Shown: positions 6,747-14,076 of the stretch, in pieces | How positions within the stretch are numbered: position 1 is the stretch's first letter | How the letters are laid out: each line of letters begins with the position of its first letter | Assembly: GCA_002773975.1 (NCBI GenBank) | Contig: PEZR01000133.1 | Location: 1 to 25,715, forward strand | Length of the DNA: 25,715 bases | Reading direction: 5' to 3' | Origin: Bdellovibrio sp. CG10_big_fil_rev_8_21_14_0_10_47_8 | GTDB lineage: Bacteria; Bdellovibrionota; Bdellovibrionia; Bdellovibrionales; Bdellovibrionaceae | Made by a program: the position numbers and the translations under genes | Notes under the pieces: generated by a model | Databases searched by the model: none | What the model saw: the letters and a program-made list of their open reading frames with translations, nothing else | What the model was told of the DNA's origin: nothing

Positions 6747-9729
6747 GCCAAATATCGAAATCATTCATCCTCGGCCAGAACACTTTTCTGGCATACAAGA
6801 GCTCTGTCGTAAGGTTTACCCGTTCTCGAAACCTTGGTCGATTGAACAGCTTGAGTCCCACCGCTCTTACTTTCCAGGTGGACAACTAATTGCTGTTGAG
6901 ACAGAGACTGGAAAAATTGTCGGCCTCGCATTTAGCTTAATTATTTCATGGGATGACTACTCCCCACATGATAGCTGGGTGGACTTCACATCCGGCGGGT
7001 TCTTTCATAATCACAATCCCAAGAAGGGAAAGACCCTCTATGGAGCCGAAGTCATGGTAGACCCGGAACTCCGAGGTTTGGGGATTGGGAAAATGCTCTA
7101 TCATGGTCGCCAAGAGATTGTCCAAAAATATGGTCTCAAGAGAATTCGAGCGGGAGCCCGGCTTCGCGGCTATAGCAAATTTGAAGATAAAATGAGCGCT
7201 CACGATTATGTGATCCAGGTTGCGGAAAAAAAGATTTTTGATCCCACCCTCAGCTTCCAGTTAAACCAAGGGTTCGTTGTCATCGACGTGGCAAAAAACT
7301 ATCTCTTTAATGACCCGGAAAGCTTAGGCTACGCTGCCGTGATTGAATGGCTCAATCCAGACGTCGCAACCACCGACGACGTTAAGAAGCAGAAGGACAG
7401 TGTCGACATCTTTTTGAGCAATCAAAAATATATTTCCGAATTTTTACCGCGAGAACTTCATCGCCTAGTTCGAAAGTCCACATTGCTTTTGGGGGACGTC
7501 ATTCGGGAGGCCGAAGGACCGGCTTTCTATCGCCGAATTGAACACTATCGAACTCAGCTCAAAAAAATGCGGGGATCGACAACCGAAAGTAAGTTAAATA
7601 GCCTGATGAAGGACGTACAGAAGGAATCTGCCGTCGATCAATTCAAAATTGCCCATGCGTTTGCTTTACAACTAGAGATTGTTAACGTTTGCGAAGCCGC
7701 CTATCGCACTTGGCGACAGCGCCAAAAACCAGTTCCACAGGGAATCAAGCAACGAGTAGACTTAAAATTCGTTCTGACGGCTCATCCCACCGAAGCTAGA
7801 TCTCCCATCATGGTGGAGCAACTGCAGAAACTGACTGAGCTTTTAATCAATGAAATTCACAATAATTTTGTTTTTAGTGAACAGGAGCTGATGAGCCAGA
7901 TTCGGTTTTTATGGCACCTGCCGCTCTCAAAACGAAAAGCACCCACAGTTTTAGACGAAGCTGATTTTATTTTCTCGTTGGTGTTCTCTGAAAAGGTTTT
8001 CGACTTTTTTCTCAGTGAAAACCCTAGCTACAACCTCAAATTGCGCACCTGGGTGGGTGGCGACAAAGACGGACATCCTGGAGTTAATTCAGAGATTATG
8101 CGTGGCTGTCTGAACTTATCCAGAAACCATATTCTCCGAGTGCTTCAGAAAAAGTTAACGATTGTTCTAGATGATTTGGAACGACTCGAAGGAATCAGCC
8201 AATCACGGGCTCCTGGAGCGGAAGCCATTCGAGTTCTCATCAAGGACCTGGATTCTTTAAGAAAGATTTCAACCAGCGATGGAAGTCGTGTAAAAAAATG
8301 GATTCTGAAGTATCGAAAATTGCTGCATGGAACCCCACCTGTTCTCAGTAAACACTATCAAATTACCCTGATCCAGCAAATGCTGGAAGTTTTCCCGGCC
8401 TTGGTTTTGCCCATTGAGCTCCGAGAAGATGCTCAGCAGATCAAACTGGCCTTGAGCAATAAACAGAGCCCCATCCGTCAAATGCTCTCGGAACTATCTC
8501 GAATTTCAGGACCCATGAGTATTATTTTTTATGCCCGAGGCCTGGTCATTTCCCACTGTGAGTCTGCAGATGATATCGAAAATGCTGCGAAACTTACCCT
8601 TCTTGCTGGAAAATCAAAAGTTCTTCCGATCATTCCTCTTTTCGAAAGCAAAGAGGCCTTGGTTAATGCAAAACGAATTTTGAAACTCTGGTTGAAAACA
8701 AAGTCTCACATTGAGCAAGTGAAACGACACTGGCTTGGCTTCTTTGAAGTCATGCTTGGGTACTCTGATTCAGCCAAAGAAATTGGCGTTTTGCCCAGTC
8801 GGCAATTAATTCAAAAGTCCATGCATGACATTGAAACTGTTCTTCGCTCTCACGGCGTTAAGCCGGTGTTTTTTCATGGATCTGGGGGCAGTGTTGCAAG
8901 GGGTGGAGGCAGTCTTAAGGAGCAAATATCCTGGTGGCCAAATTCGGCAATTGAAAGACCCAAGATCACCATTCAGGGGGAAATGATCCAACGGCTCTTT
9001 GCCACTAAAGAGATTCTAAAATCTCAGTGCACACACTTGAGCAACGAAGCCATGTGGCGACGAACAAAAAAGGTTCAATGGAGTCCTCACCCGCTGCTCA
9101 AGACATTTTCTTCCTATGTGGAGATGGAGTATAAGGGTCTAATTTCAGATCCAACTTTGCTCGATCAACTTTTGAACGCTAGCCCTTATAAATATTTGGA
9201 CGTCTTAAGAATTGGATCTCGACCGGCAAAAAGAAACGACAAAGGGTTTTCAATTTCGTCTTTGCGTGCGATTCCGTGGGTTTTATGCTGGACTCAAACA
9301 CGATCACTTTTTCCCACCTGGTGGGGAGTTGGAACCGCTTGGAAAAAGCTGACAGACGACGAGAAAGAACAGTTACGCAAGGAGTTCAAAGAGAATCCAT
9401 TTTTCTCGTCTTTCGTGAAGTCTTTGGGTTTCACTCTGGCAAAAGTCGATATGAATATCTGGAAACTTTATTTTCAACGTCCATTTGATGACCCGTTTTT
9501 TAAAAAATTCGATGCTGAATACAAAGCAGCCATGGAGTTCGTATTTTCTGTAACTGGGGAAAAATCCCTAATTTGGTATCGCCCCTGGTTGGAGGAAAGC
9601 ATTCGTTTACGAGCACCTCAGATTCACATTTTAAACATTCTGCAGATTCTGGCGATGAAACGACAGGACGAAGTTCTGCTGAAGGAAACCTTGGTTGGAA
9701 TCGCCTGTGGGATGTTGACCACCGGCTAG
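6727..9729 (+). CDS. GNAT acetyltransferase - PEP carboxylase-like fusion protein
   Basis: A 1000-residue two-part protein. Residues 8-215 are a GNAT N-acetyltransferase domain with acetyl-CoA loop RGLGIG (116-121); its features (ESHRSYFPGGQ, LYGAEVMVDPELRG, FDPTLSFQLNQGF) match the GNAT half of YhcX-type GNAT/nitrilase proteins. Residues about 230-1000 match PEP carboxylase: FVLTAHPTE (His353), WVGGDKDGHPG (442-452), PLFE (Glu640), GYSDSAKE (Asp681, Lys684), FFHGSGGSVARGG (715-727), GSRPAKR (Arg832), SLRAIPW (Arg847), AKVD (Lys906) and SIRLR (958-962). At about 770 residues this part is shorter than usual PEPC (about 880-950). The Arg of the FHGRGG motif, a PEP-phosphate ligand in E. coli (R581), is Ser719 here. 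The C-terminus is LTTG instead of RNTG/QNTG. The ATG at 6727 has SD AAAGGTGG 6 bases away; the frame also opens at TTG 6721. Carboxylase activity is uncertain. Confidence 0.9.
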   Translation: MSEFPTRPNIEIIHPRPEHFSGIQELCRKVYPFSKPWSIEQLESHRSYFPGGQLIAVETETGKIVGLAFSLIISWDDYSPHDSWVDFTSGGFFHNHNPKKGKTLYGAEVMVDPELRGLGIGKMLYHGRQEIVQKYGLKRIRAGARLRGYSKFEDKMSAHDYVIQVAEKKIFDPTLSFQLNQGFVVIDVAKNYLFNDPESLGYAAVIEWLNPDVATTDDVKKQKDSVDIFLSNQKYISEFLPRELHRLVRKSTLLLGDVIREAEGPAFYRRIEHYRTQLKKMRGSTTESKLNSLMKDVQKESAVDQFKIAHAFALQLEIVNVCEAAYRTWRQRQKPVPQGIKQRVDLKFVLTAHPTEARSPIMVEQLQKLTELLINEIHNNFVFSEQELMSQIRFLWHLPLSKRKAPTVLDEADFIFSLVFSEKVFDFFLSENPSYNLKLRTWVGGDKDGHPGVNSEIMRGCLNLSRNHILRVLQKKLTIVLDDLERLEGISQSRAPGAEAIRVLIKDLDSLRKISTSDGSRVKKWILKYRKLLHGTPPVLSKHYQITLIQQMLEVFPALVLPIELREDAQQIKLALSNKQSPIRQMLSELSRISGPMSIIFYARGLVISHCESADDIENAAKLTLLAGKSKVLPIIPLFESKEALVNAKRILKLWLKTKSHIEQVKRHWLGFFEVMLGYSDSAKEIGVLPSRQLIQKSMHDIETVLRSHGVKPVFFHGSGGSVARGGGSLKEQISWWPNSAIERPKITIQGEMIQRLFATKEILKSQCTHLSNEAMWRRTKKVQWSPHPLLKTFSSYVEMEYKGLISDPTLLDQLLNASPYKYLDVLRIGSRPAKRNDKGFSISSLRAIPWVLCWTQTRSLFPTWWGVGTAWKKLTDDEKEQLRKEFKENPFFSSFVKSLGFTLAKVDMNIWKLYFQRPFDDPFFKKFDAEYKAAMEFVFSVTGEKSLIWYRPWLEESIRLRAPQIHILNILQILAMKRQDEVLLKETLVGIACGMLTTG

Positions 9730-9735
9730 CTGACC

Positions 9736-10479
9736 TCAGTTATTGGGAGCCCCAGCGACGATCCAGTTCGAGAGAACCTGGAGCTGTTCGCTGGTCAAAG
9801 TGGGATACGGATTTCGCGGCATTTCGCCAGATTGAGTGATTGTATAGAGAAGACTTCTATTCGGAAATCCGGCCCTCACTGACTTCATGACATTGGCATA
9901 GTTATCAAATGCATAGCCTTCTGTTTTTTGGTTGGTGCTGTGGCAGCTCACGCAATAGGGTACAAAAATATTTTTTGAAAGACTTGAATAGGTCGGCTCC
10001 AAAACCACCGGCGGCAAAGATGGAGGAGTGGATCCTCCGGCAGGATCACTGGGGGCAACAGCCCCACCTAAAATCCACTGCCGAAGCAACTGTTGGTCCC
10101 CGATCGCCAAGGCTCCACCCGGTGGCATTCGTCCAGCCTCTATGGACTGAAGGATCAACGATGCATCTGGATTTCCTGGAACAATCAGTCGATTGGAAAC
10201 CAAGTGATTGACGTCGGTTAGATTATAGATTCCAGCTGGCCCCGACGAGGAGGTATGGCAAGCCGAACAGTTATTTTGCAAGATCGTCAGAGCTTCCGTT
10301 GTCAACCCGCTGTCCAAGGAGGCGGCCGTACCTGAACCATTTCCGAGAGCAGAAGCACCTGACGAACCACCGCCTCCATTAGTCAGTGGATTTCTGGCGC
10401 AACCAATAGAGGTAAGGGCTAAAAGCATAACACCCACACGAAAGATTCGGCTCGGAGTGAATCTATACTCGATTCTCAT
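9736..10479 (-). CDS. Two-haem c-type cytochrome lipoprotein
   Basis: A 247-residue secreted protein. The N-terminal signal ends in LTSIGC (Cys27), a lipobox, followed by a flexible Gly/Ser-rich linker (34-60). Two haem-binding motifs follow: CSACH (71-75) and CVSCH (176-180), each with a later Met in an MPP or MPR context (Met118, Met220) as likely axial ligand. Each repeat ends in similar residues (LLRQWILGGA, VLSNWIVAGA), so the protein looks like an internal duplication of one small cytochrome module. The role is probably periplasmic or outer-membrane electron transfer; partners are not shown. The SD AAGGAGA lies before the ATG. It converges on the PEPC fusion gene with 6 bases between the stops and no visible terminator. 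Confidence 0.88.
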   Translation of the reverse strand: MRIEYRFTPSRIFRVGVMLLALTSIGCARNPLTNGGGGSSGASALGNGSGTAASLDSGLTTEALTILQNNCSACHTSSSGPAGIYNLTDVNHLVSNRLIVPGNPDASLILQSIEAGRMPPGGALAIGDQQLLRQWILGGAVAPSDPAGGSTPPSLPPVVLEPTYSSLSKNIFVPYCVSCHSTNQKTEGYAFDNYANVMKSVRAGFPNRSLLYTITQSGEMPRNPYPTLTSEQLQVLSNWIVAGAPNN

Positions 10480-10741
10480 TTCGTCTCCTTATGAGATTTC
10501 GATCTTCCCACTTAGCAGCACTAAAGACTGCAAGGGTCATTCTCGTAAAAACGAATTGACCCCCACTTGAGGTGCCGAGTTCCGGTAAAAACTGACGAAC
10601 CCTCTTGGTTTGGCTAAAAGAATGTCACAAGGAATTCAATCGACAGCAACCAGAAGCAATCTAGACCTCTATTCAGCTAATTTCTGTACCTAAGGCCGGA
10701 AGACAGGCCATTGGGTTGTTGGAAAATGCTGCCGAAGAAGA

Positions 10742-11593
10742 ATGATGAAACAAAAAAAGACAAAAAAAGTGATTTTCCTCAGAGATCATAAAGAGAAAAA
10801 GCCAAATAAAAAGATCGACACAGACCCCCAAGGTACGGAACACAAAGGGCTCAAAGGCCTTTATGAATTGATCTTTCGTCGCTTCAAAACAGCGATGTAT
10901 CTGGTTACTATCGCTCCCCTTTATGCCCTTGGAAGCATCTTTATGGGTCTGGCATTGGCTCCTGGAATTCTTGTTTTTAAGTGGACTTCCCATGTCGTCG
11001 CGGATCAGAACTTTGTCTTGCAGGCGATTGGCCAGGGTCTTGCCGTGGCTCTGGGATTTTTCATTTTTGGTATGTCGCTCATTTTTATCGTACCCTTCGC
11101 TAACTTCATTCTGAGAACTCAACCTGGGGTTTACCGTGGTCCCTACTATTCCGCGGACTTTTTAAAATGGTTTGTTCACAACTCTCTGACCTATCTAGTT
11201 CGTTATACTTTTTTAGAGTTTATCACTCCCACCCCCTTCAACCTTCTGTTTTATCAGATGATGGGAATGAAAATTGGCCGAGGAACTCAGATCAATACCA
11301 GCAATATCTCTGATCCTGCACTTATTGAGCTGGGTGAATTTGTGACTATCGGTGGTTCAGCGACACTCTGTGCCCATTATGGACAAGGTGGCTACCTGGT
11401 CCTCGCTCCGATTAAAATTCAAAATGGAGTCACGATTGGCTTAAAGGCTTCTGTGATGGGTGGAGTTGAAATTGGAGAAGGCGCCAAAGTCCTTCCTCAC
11501 TCGATCGTTCTGCCTAAGACGATTATTCCTGCCGGGGAAACCTGGGGTGGCGTTCCTGCCGTTTGTTTAAAAGCTGCTGAAAAGGCTGCCTGA
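10742..11593 (+). CDS. Membrane protein with left-handed beta-helix acyltransferase-like domain
   Basis: A 283-residue protein. The Lys-rich N-terminal tail (1-35) is followed by a membrane region with hydrophobic stretches at about 52-80 and 92-125 and a further amphipathic segment at about 138-160. A hexapeptide-repeat domain follows from about 172 (MGMKIGRGTQINTSNISDP, IELGEFVTIGGSATLCAHY, IKIQNGVTIGLKASVMGG, VEIGEGAKVLPHSIV), closing with WGGVPA (268-273). The hexapeptide cadence indicates a left-handed parallel beta-helix, typical of acyltransferases. The combination resembles the C-terminal region of poly-lysine-synthase-like NRPS (TIGR02353), here as a stand-alone protein. Substrate unknown; His212 is a candidate catalytic residue. 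The start is either of two adjacent ATGs, with only a weak purine-rich GAAGAAGA upstream. It converges with the small hypothetical at 11598, 4 bases between stops. Confidence 0.85.
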   Translation: MMKQKKTKKVIFLRDHKEKKPNKKIDTDPQGTEHKGLKGLYELIFRRFKTAMYLVTIAPLYALGSIFMGLALAPGILVFKWTSHVVADQNFVLQAIGQGLAVALGFFIFGMSLIFIVPFANFILRTQPGVYRGPYYSADFLKWFVHNSLTYLVRYTFLEFITPTPFNLLFYQMMGMKIGRGTQINTSNISDPALIELGEFVTIGGSATLCAHYGQGGYLVLAPIKIQNGVTIGLKASVMGGVEIGEGAKVLPHSIVLPKTIIPAGETWGGVPAVCLKAAEKAA

Positions 11594-11597
11594 TTTA

Positions 11598-11903
11598 TTA
11601 ACTTAAAAGATCCTCGTAAAAGGCCCCGAATTCCTTTTCGGGATGGCGAATTTGGATTTCCAAAATCCACCGATTCTGAGCTGGTGATTTTTCGAACCCC
11701 TCTATAGACCCCCGAGAACGAGCTGCATGGGGAAAGTCTGCAATACGATGACCATTGGCCTTCTGGAGAGAAAGTATCCACCCATATTTCTGAGCCCGAG
11801 TTTCAGCAAATAAATACAGCTCTCTGCCAGAAACACCCCTATTGCTCCAATAATCTCGCACTTCATGCCAAATTTTCTCCGACTGTTTCGTCCGCGGGGC
11901 CAA
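11598..11903 (-). CDS. Small hypothetical protein
   Basis: A frame of up to 101 residues. I do not recognise it. It is soluble, with several Trp/Tyr and no signal peptide; the middle reads ELYLFAETRAQKYGW and HRIADFPHAARSRGS, and the acidic end is GAFYEDLLS. The balanced composition and tight fit between neighbours (4 bases to the convergent stop, 14 bases after the cytochrome stop) favour a real gene. The start is uncertain: the longest version uses TTG at 11903 with only AAGG about 12 bases upstream, and a GTG about 14 codons in is another choice. An ATG at 11907 is in a different frame and gives only a 14-residue peptide. Confidence 0.45.
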   Translation of the reverse strand: MAPRTKQSEKIWHEVRDYWSNRGVSGRELYLFAETRAQKYGWILSLQKANGHRIADFPHAARSRGSIEGFEKSPAQNRWILEIQIRHPEKEFGAFYEDLLS

Positions 11904-11917
11904 TCATATTCAGAACC

Positions 11918-12433
11918 TTATTGTGTCTTTAGAGTTAAAGCCTGCAGAACAGGCTCTGGTAGCTTATCTGCATTGACCAAAAGCTGACTGACCTGCCACA
12001 TTTCAGTCTCTGTCAGATGGCCATCAAATCCCGGCATTCCCGTCAATCGAATGCCATTTTTAATCTTCCAAAAAGCCTCACCCGCTGGGTCGTCGTTAAC
12101 GGCATCGTCAGGATCTAATAGTTGAGGAGGTTTTGGAAACAAGCCCATCGCAATAAATGTCGGTTCGCCCTTAAATGTACCGTGGCAAACAGCACAGTGA
12201 TTGTTGTAAACCTTAGCTCCGGCCAACAGATTCACATCGTCCGCCGAAATGGGGGAAGGTTTATCTTCCTCGTCCTTCATGGCGGCATGAATTGCCGTTC
12301 GTGCAACAAATCTTTCCAGCGGAAGAGGCGACCCCTTGGTCGCCACGGGCATCCCCCCAGAAATTAAAAAGATATAACCCATAATGAACGGCAAACTCAA
12401 CCCAACCACAAAACCAAAAATTAGCTTCTTCAT
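11918..12433 (-). CDS. Membrane-anchored monohaem cytochrome c
   Basis: A 171-residue protein starting MKKLIFGFVVGLSLPFIMGY, an N-terminal membrane anchor or uncleaved signal (residues 2-24) followed by a periplasmic domain. One haem motif CAVCH (80-84) sits after AGAKVYNNH, and Met133 in RLTGMPGF is the probable sixth ligand. This is the arrangement of class I cytochrome c domains that accept electrons in respiratory chains. The frame extends to 12511, but that extension is polar and precedes the signal, while the ATG at 12433 has AAGGAAATGGA upstream, so I use 12433. The small hypothetical follows 14 bases after the stop and may be co-transcribed. The haem-attachment and oxidase partners are not in the window. 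Confidence 0.9.
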   Translation of the reverse strand: MKKLIFGFVVGLSLPFIMGYIFLISGGMPVATKGSPLPLERFVARTAIHAAMKDEEDKPSPISADDVNLLAGAKVYNNHCAVCHGTFKGEPTFIAMGLFPKPPQLLDPDDAVNDDPAGEAFWKIKNGIRLTGMPGFDGHLTETEMWQVSQLLVNADKLPEPVLQALTLKTQ

Positions 12434-12711
12434 ATTTTTTCCATTTCCTTTGGCTCGATCTATGATGAAAGTACTTGTCTGGTTTATATACCAAGAGATT
12501 TCTCCTGTCATCTCAGGTTCAATGGTCTTGGCTCAACAGTTTTACAGGCCCCCCAAGGACGTCTGTGCCCGCCTAACGCGTTACGATGCCGCCTCTCGGC
12601 CCAGTCTGACAGATTCTTAAAACACCAAAGCCCTTCCCAAAAAATCTAGACCTAAATAAAATATGATTTTTTGCCGAACCCTTCAGTGTCTCTTCACCAA
12701 AGGCGGAATCC

Positions 12712-13347
12712 ATGAAAACAATCCAGGAGCTCTATCAACAAGAAATCGAAAAGACGAAAATACTCGATCTAAAATGGGAAAATCCAGAGGTTTACGCTGA
12801 ATGGCTTGCCCAAACATTTTACTATGCCTCCTATTCCACTCGTATTATTGGCCTTGCGGCCTGTCATTTCAATTATCAAAGAGACGACTTACATCTCAAG
12901 TTTCTGGAACATGCTCGCGAAGAAAAAAATCATGAAAAAATTTTGATCGTCGATTTGAAGAACATGGATCGCCGTCTCGAGCAATTTTCACCCAGCTCCA
13001 GCGCCGAAGTTCTCTTTCAAAACCAATACTATTGGATCCAAAATGTGAACCCTATTTCAGTCTATGGCTATTTCCTGTATCTCGAGGGTTTAGCCGTTGA
13101 GTTTGGGCCCGAAATCTATCGACGGATAAAAAGTGCTCACCCCGAAAATGCGACACGCTATCTGAAGGTGCATGTGGACGAAGATGCCGGGCACATCGAG
13201 GGCCACTATCAGTTTATCAATAAGCTTGGGCAAAATGAGCAAGACTTAATTAAAACCAATATGCTCCAGGCTTCCTTTCTTTACCGCAGCATGCTCTCAG
13301 AAATTGAGGCCGCGGCGAATACAAAGTCCCAAAGACGAGCTGCTTAA
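12712..13347 (+). CDS. Haem-oxygenase-like diiron enzyme (iron-containing redox enzyme family)
   Basis: A 211-residue all-helical protein. Candidate metal ligands follow the pattern of haem-oxygenase-like diiron oxidases/oxygenases (relatives of CADD, UndA, BesC and the TenA/PqqC fold): EHAREEKNH (Glu66-His74), YLEGLAVEFG (Glu125) and HVDEDAGHIEGH (His154, Asp158, His161, His165). Members use O2 to oxidise, decarboxylate or fragment amino acids or fatty acids. The specific reaction here cannot be assigned. Several Tyr and Phe residues near the first helix (TFYYASYSTR) could line the pocket. It is first in a three-gene operon with a GNAT-fold protein (22-base gap) and a fatty-acid desaturase, suggesting action on an acyl chain or acyl-amino compound. 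AAGGCGG precedes the ATG. Confidence 0.82.
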   Translation: MKTIQELYQQEIEKTKILDLKWENPEVYAEWLAQTFYYASYSTRIIGLAACHFNYQRDDLHLKFLEHAREEKNHEKILIVDLKNMDRRLEQFSPSSSAEVLFQNQYYWIQNVNPISVYGYFLYLEGLAVEFGPEIYRRIKSAHPENATRYLKVHVDEDAGHIEGHYQFINKLGQNEQDLIKTNMLQASFLYRSMLSEIEAAANTKSQRRAA

Positions 13348-13369
13348 TTCTTCAGAAGGGGAAGTGCTT

Positions 13370-14074
13370 ATGTACAAAGATTACTCTTATCATATTCTCA
13401 GTGCCAAAGACGCTTTTCACAGTGAAGAGCTTTCATTGAGAAATTCAATCTATTCTTCCTGGCACAAATTGTGGACAGATGTCTATTCTCAATCTGATGC
13501 TGGCTACCACTTGAGTTCAGACGAATTTATTCGCCAAGACCTAGTTACCGCCATTCTCCACAAGGAGAAAGTTGCGGCCATCCATCTCTACAGCTTCTTT
13601 CACCTCGACGCCTCTGCGGACTTGAGCACAAAGTATTTTCACTTTTTCTCCGAAAAATATCTTCAAGAGCTTCGCCAAAAAAAAGTAAAAACGGTAATGT
13701 CTATGGAGTTTCTGACTGTTCTTCCAGAATTTCGAAAATCCAATATTGGATTTTCGATTGGATCCACCATCATTCAGTTGGGAACACAAGTCTTTGGGCA
13801 GGTCAATGCTGATGCCATCGTTGCCCCTGCCAGAAACGATGTAGGTGTAAATAAAATGGCCTATGATCTAGGATTCTCCTGCATTGAGAAAGAGACAGAA
13901 CAAAGGGGCTTTACCTGTGACCTCATAGCCTGCTTTCAAGGTCATCAGCGTAGATCCGAAAACCTGGCAATACGAAGTTGTGCAGATCACCTTTGGAATA
14001 CAAAAATGGTTTATCCCTCAGTAGAGAGATTCATAACTCCGGTTCATCCCCGATCAATGGATCAAGCTGCCTAG
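13370..14074 (+). CDS. GNAT-fold N-acyltransferase-like protein
   Basis: A 234-residue soluble protein. The central part (about 115-175) resembles the GNAT acyl-CoA-binding core: MSMEFLTVLPEFRKSNIGFS fits the strand-4 and pyrophosphate-loop pattern (V-x-P-x-x-R-x-x-x-I-G), followed by a long helix and NDVGVNKMAYDLGF, a typical GNAT end in which the substrate-side helix packs. The similarity is modest; an N-acyl-amino-acid synthase (FeeM-like) or plain acetyltransferase are both possible. The frame opens at 13304 inside the previous gene, but the ATG at 13370 has AGAAGGGGAAG upstream and gives a normal start, so I use it. The desaturase gene begins 2 bases after its stop, so the two are probably translationally coupled. 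Confidence 0.6.
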   Translation: MYKDYSYHILSAKDAFHSEELSLRNSIYSSWHKLWTDVYSQSDAGYHLSSDEFIRQDLVTAILHKEKVAAIHLYSFFHLDASADLSTKYFHFFSEKYLQELRQKKVKTVMSMEFLTVLPEFRKSNIGFSIGSTIIQLGTQVFGQVNADAIVAPARNDVGVNKMAYDLGFSCIEKETEQRGFTCDLIACFQGHQRRSENLAIRSCADHLWNTKMVYPSVERFITPVHPRSMDQAA

Positions 14075-14076
14075 AT

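Noticed and set aside
10534..10563. Imperfect inverted repeat GGGTCATTCTCG / CGAATTGACCC upstream of the cytochrome lipoprotein gene
   Set aside because: The arms need a bulge or mismatch to pair and there is no T tract; it could be an operator but I cannot support a call.
10673..11122. Long - strand frame under the beta-helix protein gene
   Set aside because: It is a shadow of the beta-helix protein gene; Lys/Ser/Asn-rich with no domain features.
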